Shown in pieces: positions 50,589 to 60,462 of a stretch of 64,000 nucleotides of DNA. The stretch covers positions 1 to 64,000 of the forward strand of contig NZ_VOQF01000016.1 of assembly GCF_007994985.1 (NCBI RefSeq). Direction: 5' to 3'. Each line of letters begins with the position of its first letter. Within the stretch, counting starts at the first letter, position 1. The position numbers and the translations under genes were made by a program. The stretch is from Metabacillus litoralis. GTDB lineage: Bacteria > Bacillota > Bacilli > Bacillales > Bacillaceae. The notes under the pieces were generated by a model. The model was given only the letters and a program-made list of their open reading frames with translations. It made no database searches and was not told where the DNA came from.

Positions 50589-51680
50589 CTAATTTTTACC
50601 TAACTTTAACCTAATATGTAAAACAAAAAACAACAAAATTGGAATGCCAAACTGAAAAGGTAAATGAATATACTCAGGTATCACCTTTAGCCCAATATAA
50701 AAATGCTGTGGCAAGCTGGACGAGTTAAACACGGCCATTAAAAATAAGATGCTGGCAAATAGTAAAATTAGTTTCGTTCTATCAAACTTAACTAAAGAGT
50801 GTGCGCTATATAATGCTGCTTTAAAAAAGATAGAAACCTTTATAAAGCCTACAAAAAAGAAGGTGAATACAGACAAAATTTCTAAATGCTGGATAAATTC
50901 CCATATGTCAATTTGTTCGATTGCTTTCACTAATGGAAATGTATATATTGCTGCTACCTTAGCTCCAAGCATTGCAATTGTGATCTCTGTTAATACAAGG
51001 ATCAGGAAGGTGACGATTGGAATGGCAATCCATGTTTTTTTTACTAAGGCTTTTTTGTCATTTATTAATGGAAATATAAGAGTGAAGGCAATTAGTTCTC
51101 CATACGGGAAAGTAATTCGCTCTGGGAACATGGACTGAAAAATGGCTCCCCAGTTGTTTGAAAAGAAAGGAAGTAGGTTACTCAAATCAAAGGGATCAGA
51201 TAAAATGCTAAATGCAATTATCGTGAGAAGCATTAATATGACTAAGAAAAGCAGAATCTCAGAGGTTCTAGCTAATGCTTCAATTCCTAACGAGGAACCG
51301 TATGCCACAATGCATATAAATGTGATTGAAATCAGCCAAAATTCTACTTGATAGAATAGGATTTGAGCAATGAAATAGGTGAAATCTTTTACAACTCTAC
51401 TCGCAATATATAAAAAATAGAAAATGTATAAAAAGACAAAGAATTTCCCTATATATTTTCCAAATCCTTTAATGAGTAATTCAGCCAAATTGAGCTCGTG
51501 CTTTGCAATAAGATAAATATAAAAAAGTAGAATGAGTATGCCAATTGAAGAAGAAAGTAGAGTCACAATCCATGCATCCTCTTCCACCTCTAATCCTAAT
51601 CCTAGAACAACCGTACTTCCTAGGAGAAATAAGCAAAGTAGAGCATTTAGTTGGAAAGGGGTAATCGTTTGTTTTTTCAT
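50589..51680 (-). CDS. Spore germinant receptor permease subunit (GerAB/GerKB family)
   Basis: 363 residues with about ten transmembrane helices, an APC-superfamily-like subunit that binds the germinant (amino acid or sugar) in the spore inner membrane. Start MKKQTITPFQLNALLCLFLLGSTVV is typical. I chose ATG 51680 because AAAGGTGGG lies 6 nt upstream; an upstream in-frame start would overlap the gerAC-type gene. Last gene of a three-gene A-C-B operon, 13 nt after the C subunit. Confidence 0.9.
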   Translation of the reverse strand: MKKQTITPFQLNALLCLFLLGSTVVLGLGLEVEEDAWIVTLLSSSIGILILLFYIYLIAKHELNLAELLIKGFGKYIGKFFVFLYIFYFLYIASRVVKDFTYFIAQILFYQVEFWLISITFICIVAYGSSLGIEALARTSEILLFLVILMLLTIIAFSILSDPFDLSNLLPFFSNNWGAIFQSMFPERITFPYGELIAFTLIFPLINDKKALVKKTWIAIPIVTFLILVLTEITIAMLGAKVAAIYTFPLVKAIEQIDIWEFIQHLEILSVFTFFFVGFIKVSIFFKAALYSAHSLVKFDRTKLILLFASILFLMAVFNSSSLPQHFYIGLKVIPEYIHLPFQFGIPILLFFVLHIRLKLGKN

Positions 51681-51693
51681 ATCAACCCACCTT

Positions 51694-52890
51694 TTATGGA
51701 GATACATTAGACATCGAGTCACCGGTTAAAGGAATATTCACATCTACATTTATCTTTATCGTAGATTCTTTATAGCTTTGATCCCAGTTTTTTACTAATT
51801 CCTCCCACTTTTTTGGATTTGCTAAGTAGATACTTTTACCAAAGCCAATGAAATCACTATTCATTTCTTTGCTTTTGGTGATCAGCTGCTCTATATCTTT
51901 TTTCATTTCATCTTCATAGCGCTTTTTGATCTTATCTAAATTGGGATAATCAACAGATTTAGAACATTGACTTTCTCTTATTTCTCCTTCTACTTTAACG
52001 TCCACAGTAAATGTTGGTTTTGTTGATTCCTCAAAAGTAATTTTAGAATTTAAATCTGTCACATTTAGACCAACAAATTTATCTTCTTCATCTGGATTTG
52101 GGCACGTAACTGTTAGTAAGGTTCTAGTTATTTTCTTTTGAAACATGGAATAAATCATACTTTCTTTATCATCAAGAAAACCAATAAGCTTATTTTCTTT
52201 GAAGACTGCCATACCACTCAATTTGAAGGTCGTAGAGGGGCTGTATTCCTCAATGTTTTCCTTTTTTAATCCCTTTTCAATATCTCCCTGGATGGTGATA
52301 TAAGGTAATGCTGTTTGCTTAATGTTATTTAGTAAATCATTTTGCACATTGGATGGATACATTTTAAATGATGTACCTGAATTAAGCTGGTTGTTTGCTA
52401 CTATTTCTTTAATTCGTAGAGCTGATACTTTTTGTATAGGAGTAACGGTTCTTAATATGGTATTGGCTGTTACATCCTTGCTTACTAGTATTTCTATATT
52501 AGAAGAGACGAGTGGATTTAAAATTAAATAGTCAGTAATATCCGTGATTCCCTTCGTTTCTAATAGTTTATCTTGTAAAATCAAAAGATCAGTATCGTCG
52601 AAAAATAAGGTCCTCGATATTGAGGTATTCAGCTTACGAAACGCTTCTGTGATTGTTCTCCCTTTTTCTTTATAAACAACCGCACCCAACTCCTCTGATG
52701 CACCTTTTTGATCTGAGGAGGGACTTACCACCTGTACACTAACTACATATTGCTCTTCATCCACGTCTACGCCTATAGCGGAAACAATAGCTAGTTTATT
52801 TATTAACTGACTTTCAACAGTATTACCGATTACAAAGAAGGCGATTAAGCTAATAAACATGATAATAAATACGATTTTACTATGCTTCAT
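51694..52890 (-). CDS. Spore germinant receptor C subunit (Ger(x)C), without lipobox cysteine
   Basis: 398 residues of the GerAC family: an N-terminal hydrophobic segment, then INKLAIVSAIGVDVDEEQYVVSVQVVSPS, typical of the N-domain, and a C-terminal domain with NSDFIGFGKSIY. Family members are lipoproteins ending the signal in a Cys followed by WD; here the equivalent stretch reads FFVIGNTVESQL with no Cys. It would remain as an uncleaved membrane-anchored protein unless the anchor differs. Between the A and B genes, as in gerK-type operons. Confidence 0.88.
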   Translation of the reverse strand: MKHSKIVFIIMFISLIAFFVIGNTVESQLINKLAIVSAIGVDVDEEQYVVSVQVVSPSSDQKGASEELGAVVYKEKGRTITEAFRKLNTSISRTLFFDDTDLLILQDKLLETKGITDITDYLILNPLVSSNIEILVSKDVTANTILRTVTPIQKVSALRIKEIVANNQLNSGTSFKMYPSNVQNDLLNNIKQTALPYITIQGDIEKGLKKENIEEYSPSTTFKLSGMAVFKENKLIGFLDDKESMIYSMFQKKITRTLLTVTCPNPDEEDKFVGLNVTDLNSKITFEESTKPTFTVDVKVEGEIRESQCSKSVDYPNLDKIKKRYEDEMKKDIEQLITKSKEMNSDFIGFGKSIYLANPKKWEELVKNWDQSYKESTIKINVDVNIPLTGDSMSNVSP

Positions 52891-52900
52891 ATCACACCAC

Positions 52901-54379
52901 TTATTTGCGTTTTTTTGTTGGTTCTTCTAAAGTGAATTTCTTCGGATTATTCATAATATTATCAAGGTCCATTCTTAGGATATTATCCTTTTGATCTGTC
53001 ATATTGAACGGAGCGATTGGAGACAAATAGGGAATACCAAATGAACGTAGAGAAGTCAAATGAAGTAAAAGATATAAAATGCCTAGCATGATTCCATATA
53101 TACCAAGCAACCCTGATAAAATAATAAACCTTAATGTTAGTCGATTAGCTACAGGTCTTAGAGAATATACTGGGATAACACTAGCTAATATATAACTGGC
53201 ACTCATTACAACCAGTGTCGTAGGTTGAACTAATTTAGCATCAACAACAGATTGTCCAAGAATGATTGCTCCAAAAACAGAAACCGTGAGCACCATAGAT
53301 TGTGGTAAGCGTAGGGAGCTTTCTGTGATTATCTGTATCAAAATGAAAAAAATCAGAACTTCAAGCACTGTTGGAAAAGGGACGATCTCGCGTTGAGCGA
53401 CAATACTGATTAGCAGCTTAGATGGGACAAGACCTGGATGGTGAACGGTAAAGGAAATATATAGTCCTGGAAGTATGATGGATAACGCATAAAAGATCAC
53501 GCGATAAACACGTTTAAAGCTGACCCCTTTTGTTAAAGTGTAGTAGTCTTCAGGAGATTGGAAAAATTGTGATAGTACTGTTGGAAGAGTAATCACAAAG
53601 GGACTTCCGTCAACAATGATGGAAGCTTTTCCTTCTAGCAGTTCACTACATACCACATCTGGTCGATCAGAAGAAAGAGTAAGTGGAAAATCTGTAAATA
53701 CTTCACTCGTCATCATTTCCTCTAAATAGCTAGAATCTAACAGTATCTCTACTTCGACTTCCTTCATTTTTTTCTTAATTTCTTGTAATACTTCAGGTTG
53801 AATTTTCCCTTCAATATAAAGAAGAGTAACCTGTGTTTTTACTTTAGAAGAACAAAGATCCGTCTCTACACGAAGCTTGGGATTACGTAATATCCTACGT
53901 ATCAGGCCTATATTTTGAGAGGTCGACTCATTAAAAGCGACATTTGGTCCTTTTGGAATACGCTGTGCTTGTGGAGCTTCCAGGCTTCTTTCTGGCCATT
54001 TTGTCGTATTGGCAATAATACTACTATCAGTGCCATCTACTAAAATAACAGTATTACCAACTATGAGCTCATCAATGAGATCTGTTAGCTTTGACGTGAG
54101 CTTAACTGTTTTTGTCTCAACTAATTCAGATAGGTAACTAATTTGGTTTTTACTATCTGTTTGATCTGTCTTATTGTTTCTCAATGGTTTGATCACTTGT
54201 TCTTCAATGGTCTCGGAGTTGCTGATGCCATCAATGAAAAGTATTGCGTATTTTATTTTTGCATCAGTTGTCTGCTGATTGCGTATTTGGATATCTTGGC
54301 TATTGCCAAACTGGTTTAATATAGTTGTTACATTTTCCGTTAATGATTGATTTAACTCGTTTAAACTAGGACTGCTCAT
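52901..54379 (-). CDS. Spore germinant receptor A subunit (GerAA family)
   Basis: 492 residues: N-terminal cytosolic domain (about 1-280) with KYAILFIDGISNSETIEEQVIKPL, GNTVILVDG and RVIRGPREGF-type replacement QRIPKGPNVAFNEST; then five or so helices (PGLYISFTVHHPGLVPSKLLISI, ESSLRLPQSM) and a charged tail EEPTKKRK. Part of the inner-membrane Ger receptor of spores. The ribosome site is weak (TTGGTG). A CATACTA about 35 nt upstream (+ strand TAGTATG at 54410) resembles a forespore sigma-G -10 but the -35 is poor. First gene of the operon. Confidence 0.91.
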   Translation of the reverse strand: MSSPSLNELNQSLTENVTTILNQFGNSQDIQIRNQQTTDAKIKYAILFIDGISNSETIEEQVIKPLRNNKTDQTDSKNQISYLSELVETKTVKLTSKLTDLIDELIVGNTVILVDGTDSSIIANTTKWPERSLEAPQAQRIPKGPNVAFNESTSQNIGLIRRILRNPKLRVETDLCSSKVKTQVTLLYIEGKIQPEVLQEIKKKMKEVEVEILLDSSYLEEMMTSEVFTDFPLTLSSDRPDVVCSELLEGKASIIVDGSPFVITLPTVLSQFFQSPEDYYTLTKGVSFKRVYRVIFYALSIILPGLYISFTVHHPGLVPSKLLISIVAQREIVPFPTVLEVLIFFILIQIITESSLRLPQSMVLTVSVFGAIILGQSVVDAKLVQPTTLVVMSASYILASVIPVYSLRPVANRLTLRFIILSGLLGIYGIMLGILYLLLHLTSLRSFGIPYLSPIAPFNMTDQKDNILRMDLDNIMNNPKKFTLEEPTKKRK

Positions 54380-54695
54380 AAAACACCAACTTTTCTAGAA
54401 GGTTATTCATAGTATGCGCTAGTAATAGTTGGATAATGTATGTTGCTTAGAAAAATATATAAAATGATGAATCCTTCCTAGTTGATAAATTACATTTAAA
54501 ATCCTAAAGGTGGTAGTTCAATACATTGAATCTAGCAGTTGAGTACTAATTGTTTTACAAAATGTATATTAGGTTTCTTTATTTTTAATAATGTATACCA
54601 ATCTGCTTAATAATTTATAGAAAGATAGAAAGGGTATTCTGAGCATCATGGAGAATAAAAAAGAAAGCATTTTATGTAATTTCAGGGGGATCTGT

Positions 54696-55427
54696 ATGAA
54701 ACCAACTTGTGATGGTTGTAATATTAAAGCTTGGCTAGAAGAAAATAGAAAATCACTAATAAAACTAGTATCTGAAAAAGACAATATACTGAATGAAACG
54801 GTAGTTAATAAAAGTCAACTGTTAGACCAATTTATTGTAGAGTGTGTCAAATGTGATAAAAGAAAAATGGATAGCAAAATAATGACTTTAGACGATATCT
54901 TTGGCATTCATTCAACATTTTATTATTATGGACGTGAACACCTCTTAATAAATTTATTACCCTATATCAAACACGGGGTAGATAATAATGAACTTATAAC
55001 TGTCTCCTTAAGTAAAGATATATATGATCAATTGATGGAATTGTTAGATTTCCATGGAATTAGTAGAAGCGGTGTGAAGTTTTTTCCCGTAAAAAACATG
55101 GTTATTGCGAATAATAAAAATGGTCTTGAAGGTGTAAGGCAATTGCTGTCGGCTTTATTAGAAGAAGTGGAGAGCAATAAATATAAAGGAGCAAGAGTTA
55201 TAGGACAACCTTCTTTTGCTATTGGAGAAACCTCAAAAGAAGATTTTCTCGAGCTAGAAAAAGTTTTAACAGAAGCAATTATAGGTTTGAATGCTTCAGG
55301 ACTTTGCTTATACGATGCATTTGATTATATCCATAATAGAGAGTTTATAGATGAAGATATCATTAATCATTCATTAGAAACACATTCTCATCTTTTATAT
55401 AGTAACTCTTTATTTAAAATAAATTGA
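54696..55427 (+). CDS. Spo0E-like / MEDS-domain fusion protein
   Basis: 243 residues from ATG 54696, which has AGGGGG 6 nt upstream; ATG 54648 would add 16 residues without a good site. Residues 13-47 form the two-helix Spo0E-like fold, with the signature SQLLD at 40-44 (Spo0E SQELD). Residues 66-240 resemble the MEDS sensory domain (FGIHSTFYYYGREHLLINLLPYIKHGVDNNELITV; RVIGQPSFA; GLCLYDAFDY). Cys5/Cys8 (CDGC) and Cys50/Cys53 (CVKC) frame the Spo0E part and could bind a metal. Spo0E phosphatases remove phosphate from Spo0A; I infer a sensor-controlled version, in an area with germination genes. Confidence 0.8.
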   Translation: MKPTCDGCNIKAWLEENRKSLIKLVSEKDNILNETVVNKSQLLDQFIVECVKCDKRKMDSKIMTLDDIFGIHSTFYYYGREHLLINLLPYIKHGVDNNELITVSLSKDIYDQLMELLDFHGISRSGVKFFPVKNMVIANNKNGLEGVRQLLSALLEEVESNKYKGARVIGQPSFAIGETSKEDFLELEKVLTEAIIGLNASGLCLYDAFDYIHNREFIDEDIINHSLETHSHLLYSNSLFKIN

Positions 55428-55997
55428 ATGATAAAGAGATGCTTTTGTTGCTTGAGAACGTTGAAACAATTAAGCTTAATGGCATGAGGAAACAGTAAAG
55501 TGTGCTAATTTCTAATTTAAGGTAGAAGTGAAGTGGGGAGTTTGATGGCCCAAAAAATTTAGAGTTTATACTAATAAGTTAATTGGCTCTTGTGATGGTG
55601 GTATAGAATCTGATTCATACCTAACGCTTATATATATATTTTCTATTAAATAATCTTTATAGGGTTATCAATTTGTAAGTTAAAAGTATGCATTATGTGC
55701 CTTCCGTCGCCATCGAGGCCATGTGGATTTGTCTCAAGGCTAGAATTGAATTAGGTATGTTATCGAGTAAGCATCTGTACGTTCCATGTATAGATGCTTT
55801 TTAGTATTCCAAAAATTAGACAACATTTTTATGTTTTGAAGAACAAATGAATATCAATGATTTTGGAGTTATATTGATAAGGAAATTTAAATAGAGGGTA
55901 TTGCCATATTAATTGATAAATATGTTAAAAAGCGATTTAGAATATGATTGTGTACGGATGTACCGTTGAATTACTTTAAAAGGCAGGTTAATCATAT
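55428..55997. other. Intergenic region with one terminator
   Basis: About 570 bases. Apart from the terminator at 55769 I see no gene: the frames are short and lack ribosome sites. A gene may have decayed here. Confidence 0.45.
55769..55804 (+). terminator. Orphan terminator
   Basis: AAGCATCTGTAC pairs with GTATAGATGCTT (one G-T) around GTTCCAT, followed by TTTA. No recognisable gene ends just before it, so it may be left from a lost gene or end a small RNA. Confidence 0.7.
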
Positions 55998-57173
55998 ATG
56001 AGTTCTCATCAAATTATTTTACTTGTTTTTATTGGCTATATTGTATTTGCGATTGATAAGAAAAAAGAAGCGTTTCCTGTTCCTGTGGTGTTACTACTGT
56101 TAGGGATCTCTTTTTCGTTTATTCCTTATTTTTCCGATTTGAAAATAACGAAGGAGATTATATTTGATTGGTTTTTACCTGCTGTATTATTTGTATCAGC
56201 TTATCAATTTCCGATATCAGATTTTAAAAAATATTTTAAAGTGATTACAGTACTTGGAACTTTTGGGCTTATTGGGATGTTCTTGTTATTAGGTGTTAGC
56301 CTTTATGGAATTAGTGGATTTTTTACTCAACTTTCATTTCTTGAATGCTTGCTGCTTGCGATCATACTGATGCCTACTGATCCTGTTTCAGTTGTTCCAA
56401 TTTTGAAAAAGTCCTCTAAATCATCTAAAGTTGCTGATGTTGTAGAGGGAGAATCGATGCTTAATGATGGGACGAGCTTAGTGCTGTTTACAGTCGTTTT
56501 AGGAATGCTAGTAACCGGTGAGTCTTTTTCATTTATAAACTTTGTGTCGGAATTTTTCCTCGTATCGTTAGGTGGAATTGGAATTGGAGTTATTTTTGGT
56601 TGGTTTGTATTAAAAGGGCTACATTTAACATCACATTCACAATACAAAGTAATGGTCAGCATCACACTTGCATACGGAAGCTTTTACATTGCAGAGCATT
56701 TTCATTTTTCAGGGGTATTAGCATCAGTAGCATCAGGAATTATCTTTTCCTGGAAATTAGGACAATCTGAAGAAGAAACAGAGCTAAGACGTTCATTGGA
56801 TGGCTTTTGGGAGGTTATTGACCCTACAATTTTATCCATTCTTTTTATTGTCATTGGCATCCAAGCAACACAGCATCTAAGCTTAGCATATTGGGAGTTT
56901 ATATTACTTATTTTCGTTTTAACACTTCTTGTACGATTTATTGTGTTAAAAGTCATTTTTAAGCCAATATCATATTTCACGCTCAATGAAATTTCTTTAA
57001 TTACATGGTCAGGATTAAAAGGCACGATGTCTATTGTGTTTATATTAAGCTTAAAAGCAAATAGTGTAGGCATTAACGATCTATTAATCTCCCTTTCATT
57101 TGGTGTTGTTGTTTTATCTCTCGTTATTCAAAGTGTTTTCATTTATCCGTTATCAAATAAGTTGAAAAGCTGA
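55998..57173 (+). CDS. CPA1-family cation/proton antiporter
   Basis: 391 residues, about 12 transmembrane helices and no soluble C-terminal domain. The transport-site region is LMPTDPVSVVPIL (Asp) and EGESMLNDGTSLVLFTVV (Asn-Asp), as in Na+/H+ exchangers of the NhaP type. AAGGCAGG lies 9 nt upstream of the ATG. It differs from the antiporter at 35423 by lacking TrkA_C. Probably Na+(or Li+)/H+ exchange. Confidence 0.85.
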   Translation: MSSHQIILLVFIGYIVFAIDKKKEAFPVPVVLLLLGISFSFIPYFSDLKITKEIIFDWFLPAVLFVSAYQFPISDFKKYFKVITVLGTFGLIGMFLLLGVSLYGISGFFTQLSFLECLLLAIILMPTDPVSVVPILKKSSKSSKVADVVEGESMLNDGTSLVLFTVVLGMLVTGESFSFINFVSEFFLVSLGGIGIGVIFGWFVLKGLHLTSHSQYKVMVSITLAYGSFYIAEHFHFSGVLASVASGIIFSWKLGQSEEETELRRSLDGFWEVIDPTILSILFIVIGIQATQHLSLAYWEFILLIFVLTLLVRFIVLKVIFKPISYFTLNEISLITWSGLKGTMSIVFILSLKANSVGINDLLISLSFGVVVLSLVIQSVFIYPLSNKLKS

Positions 57174-57520
57174 GGTAGTGAAGGCCGGAAGTGAAATTTT
57201 TGCTCCGGTCTTTTGTTCGTTCTATTAGAATGTATAAACGGTAAACTAAGATTTTCTAATCTATTATATTTCAGTAGGTTACCCTATGAACCATGGAAGT
57301 ATTTTATTGAAATACTAAAAGGAAGATAGATATTTGTGTCACTGTAAGGTATAGCTCTGTAATCGCTTTTAATAATAAGATTATTCTGAATAAATTAAAT
57401 AGTATTGTAATATATCAACAAACTGAATATAATACTATTTATGCAAAAGACATTTGTGCGCTTACGGTGGACTATTATAATATTTTGTTCGTCTATTGAA
57501 TAAATCTAGGGGGATATTCT

Positions 57521-58759
57521 GTGAAAAATATACTAAATACATGGAGTAAATTGAGTTTGGTTAAACAAATAATAATAGGTTTAGTTATTGGGATTATTCT
57601 AGCTACAACAATGCCAAACATAGCACAACCTGTGACAATTTTAGGTTCTTTATTTGTAGGTGCATTAAAAGGAATTGCCCCTATTTTAGTGTTTTTCTTA
57701 GTTATGTCGGCAATTACACAACATAAGAGAGGGAAACAGACAAATATGAAGTTCATTGTTGTCCTCTATCTTATTGGAACCTTCTTAGCGGGTTTAACGG
57801 CGGTAGTAGCGAGTTTCATTTTCCCAGTAGGCTTAACACTTGTTAATAGTCCAGAGGGATTTTCAGCTCCTGGAGGTGTATCAGAGGTACTCAAAACATT
57901 GTTGTTAAACATTGTTGATAATCCGGTGAACGCTATTGCTAACGCAAACTATATTGGTATTTTAGCATGGGCGATTCTTCTTGGACTTGCTTTAAGGAGT
58001 GCTCCAGATACAACAAAAACGCTCATTTCTAACTTATCAGAAGCGGTATCGAAAATTGTGAAATGGGTCATTAAGTTTGCACCATTAGGTATTTTGGGGT
58101 TAGTGTTTGAAGCAATATCTACAAACGGAATTGACTCACTACTAAGTTATGGGAAACTTTTGGCTGTTTTACTTGGTTGTATGGCTTTTGTTGCTTTTGT
58201 TATTAATCCTATCCTTGTATTTTTAGCTATTAAGCAAAATCCTTATCCACTTGTATTTAAGTGTATAAAAGAGAGTGGGATCACAGCGTTCTTTACGAGA
58301 AGTTCTGCGGCAAACATTCCTGTAAATATGAAATTATGTGAAAATCTAGGCTTAAATAAAGATAGTTATTCGATTTCTATTCCGTTGGGTGCAACAATTA
58401 ATATGGCTGGAGCAGCGGTGACGATTTCTGTGTTAACTTTGGCAGCAGTTCATACATTGGGTATTCAAGTTGATTTCCCTACAGCACTTATTCTTAGTGT
58501 GCTTGCAGCTGTATGTGCATGTGGAGCTTCTGGGGTTGCAGGTGGGTCCTTATTACTTATTCCTCTAGCATGTAGCTTATTTGGAATTCCAGCAGAAGTT
58601 GCAATGCAAGTTGTTGGAGTAGGCTTTATCATCGGTGTTTTACAAGATTCGTTTGAAACAGCTCTTAACTCCTCAACAGACGCACTTTTTACAGCAACAG
58701 CTGAATTTAAAGAGTGGCGTAAAGAAGGTAAGAAAATAGAGATTCGTAAAGTAGTATAA
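57521..58759 (+). CDS. sstT: Sodium/serine-threonine symporter SstT
   Basis: 412-residue DAACS (glutamate-transporter fold) protein. Diagnostic: [22 protein letters not shown] (SstT hairpin HP1), [28 protein letters not shown] and [20 protein letters not shown], and C-terminal [21 protein letters not shown]. Imports Ser/Thr with Na+. GTG start; AGGGGGAT is upstream. Monocistronic, with a 347-nt upstream gap in which no promoter was identified, and a strong terminator. Confidence 0.94.
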   Translation: MKNILNTWSKLSLVKQIIIGLVIGIILATTMPNIAQPVTILGSLFVGALKGIAPILVFFLVMSAITQHKRGKQTNMKFIVVLYLIGTFLAGLTAVVASFIFPVGLTLVNSPEGFSAPGGVSEVLKTLLLNIVDNPVNAIANANYIGILAWAILLGLALRSAPDTTKTLISNLSEAVSKIVKWVIKFAPLGILGLVFEAISTNGIDSLLSYGKLLAVLLGCMAFVAFVINPILVFLAIKQNPYPLVFKCIKESGITAFFTRSSAANIPVNMKLCENLGLNKDSYSISIPLGATINMAGAAVTISVLTLAAVHTLGIQVDFPTALILSVLAAVCACGASGVAGGSLLLIPLACSLFGIPAEVAMQVVGVGFIIGVLQDSFETALNSSTDALFTATAEFKEWRKEGKKIEIRKVV

Positions 58760-58774
58760 AGAAAGCAGATAAAA

Positions 58775-58824
58775 ATGCATCTCTGGTGTTAGCGATAGCT
58801 ATCGGTGAGGTGCATTTTTTTATA
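58775..58824 (+). terminator. Terminator after sstT
   Basis: AAAATGCATCTC pairs with GAGGTGCATTTT (one G-U), with an inner GCGATAGC/GCTATCG element, followed by TTTTATA. Confidence 0.85.
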
Positions 58825-58838
58825 CTAATAGAGAGTAT

Positions 58839-58858
58839 AAGTTCATATTAATAACTAA
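58839..58858 (+). repeat. 20-bp direct repeat, left copy
   Basis: AAGTTCATATTAATAACTAA, identical to 62377-62396, same orientation. Each copy lies just outside an inverted REP-like sequence. Confidence 0.92.
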
Positions 58859-58872
58859 TAGAAAATAGAAAA

Positions 58873-58934
58873 GGTGCCTGTCACGCCCCGGAATTTGTCG
58901 AATTCTTTTCGGTATATTCGGATAGTGACAGTGG
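58873..58934. repeat. REP-like sequence, left copy
   Basis: GGTGCCTGTCAC followed by CCCCGGAATTTGTCGAA, closing with GTGACAG (58926 area), which pairs with CTGTCAC. The right element at 62344-62371 is its inverted, diverged counterpart. Confidence 0.75.
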
Positions 58935-59058
58935 TTGCCCGCCTTATAAAGGACATAAAGGTTTTGGTAAAGATACGATAAATCTTTCTTTCCTATGGGG
59001 ATATTATGAAGAATAAGAAATCTCAAGAAAAGTTATCGGAAGCCGACATCAAAAAAGG

Positions 59059-59445
59059 TTAGAAGACTTTGGACTTGAGGGATACAAATATCAATCTGCT
59101 AACGAGGCTGCAATGTTTGCGGAAGCAAAGCGTGCTATTATTGCCAAAGAGCCAATTATTTTCTTAGGTTGGAGACCTCACTCAATGTTTACACAATTTG
59201 ACCTTAAGTTCTTAGAAGGACAGGACAATTATTTCAAAAAAGACAATGTTTATGTTATTTCTTATAAAGGAATTGAAGAGGAATTCCCAGAAGCATATGA
59301 GATTCTTTCAAATAGGAGTATCGATGTATCTGACTTAGAGGAAATGCTGTAAGAAAATGAAGAAAATGGTACTTCATTTGAGGATTTAGCTGCAAAATGG
59401 ATTGAAGAAAACCGTGATAAAGTAGATGCAATGTTAGGTAAGTAA
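59059..59445 (+). pseudogene. Remnant of a glycine betaine/choline ABC transporter substrate-binding protein
   Basis: The frame reads LEDFGLEGYKYQSANEAAMF, then EPIIFLGWRPHSMFTQFDLKFLEG, KGIEEEFPEAYEILSN and, past an in-frame TAA at 59350, AAKWIEENRDKVDAMLGK. This is the C-terminal lobe of OpuAC/ProX-like betaine-binding proteins (GWxPHxMF, Trp-His in the ligand pocket). The N-terminal two thirds and the signal are missing and a nonsense codon interrupts, so it is a dead fragment. Confidence 0.85.
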
Positions 59446-59455
59446 TGATTCTATA

Positions 59456-59496
59456 AAAATAGACCAAATCTATGATATGATTTGGTCTATTTTTTG
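59456..59496 (+). terminator. Terminator of the betaine-binding-protein remnant
   Basis: AAATAGACCAAATC pairs perfectly with GATTTGGTCTATTT around TATGATAT, followed by TTT. Still intact although the gene is not. Confidence 0.9.
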
Positions 59497-60032
59497 TACC
59501 ATGAATGATCATCCTAGATGGTGAAATTTCGTTAGAGGCATTGGTGTATGCGGGCCATTAATTGAAATCATGGTTTCTATGGACATAAATTTTAATGCAA
59601 TCTATTCAGAGTCAAAAGACCTTCTTTTTTCAAAACAGATTGAGAGGATATTGAAAGATGTTGAAAGAGACTCAGAGTTTTCAAAGTTAGATTTATCTAG
59701 CGGTTTATATTTTTTATTATTATGTTAAGAAAATACAGGGAGCTGAAAAATCAACAATCAATGTGAAGCAATTATGACAAGGTAAGACCAGTGGTTGAGT
59801 GGTTAGAATTTGCCTGACAACATTGGATAAATCGAGATGGCTCAAAAAGCGAGTATGTACCCACAAAACTTAAGTGCTCTTTTTAGGAGTACATTCGGGA
59901 CAAATCGTTATGAAAAAATAATAGTTATTATATACGGTACGTTACTTTAAGGTAGTTTTGCATAGCGAGGGATTTAGTAAAGTAAAGGAGTTTTGAACCT
60001 TTCCAAAATGAGCCAATACATTCGTTTCAAGG
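59497..60032. other. Gene debris, nothing identifiable
   Basis: About 530 bases with short broken frames on the + strand (for example around 59580-59720, lysine- and glutamate-rich). No start-plus-ribosome-site combination or known family recognised. Confidence 0.45.
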
Positions 60033-60311
60033 TTATGGTTTGTGAGAGCTTGAGATTGTTACATTTTTATCCGTTAAGATTTCGTTTTTAAAATCCATCG
60101 GCATGCTTGTTACGAATTGCTCATAGTTCTCATTTTTATTTAATCTTAAAACGCACTCAGCATAAGTAATGACCTCAATCAAATTCACAATCTCCTTAAC
60201 TACTGTCTCTATCCTATTATTACCCTGTAGATTATCTATTTTTCGAGTAAAAGAGAAGTATCTAGCTTTATATGGAAGCGAAGTACAGGATTTGAGAAAT
60301 TGCTTTACTAA
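60033..60311 (-). pseudogene. Unidentified open frame, possibly a gene remnant
   Basis: A 92-codon stop-free reverse frame without ATG. The content looks coding: charged, helical RIETVVKEIVNLIEVITYAECVLRLNKNE, ending TISSSHKP. Internal TTG (near 60179) has AAGGAG 9 nt upstream and would give a ~49-residue peptide. Family not recognised. Either a 5'-truncated remnant or a small gene with TTG start. Confidence 0.35.
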
Positions 60312-60462
60312 TTAGAAATATAGACATGAATATGGGTTTTTTTCATTAATGCATTAGAAAGAGGGTTGGTATTTTTGACCTATATTTTTTGTAGTATTTT
60401 GTAGAAAGAAGGAACTAGTTAGGATACTATTATAGTATGGAAATAATGTTTAGGAGGTTAAG

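Noticed and set aside
54405-54450. Sigma-G promoter for the germinant receptor operon
   Set aside because: CATACTA is a fair -10 but no matching -35 at 17-18 nt; kept only as a remark in the gene entry.
55680-55750. GC-richer patch resembling a tRNA fragment
   Set aside because: Does not fold into a cloverleaf and lacks the TTCGA/TTCAA arm.
57200-57520. Possible leader or riboswitch before sstT
   Set aside because: No conserved riboswitch core or T-box motif could be found; AT-rich with only weak pairing.
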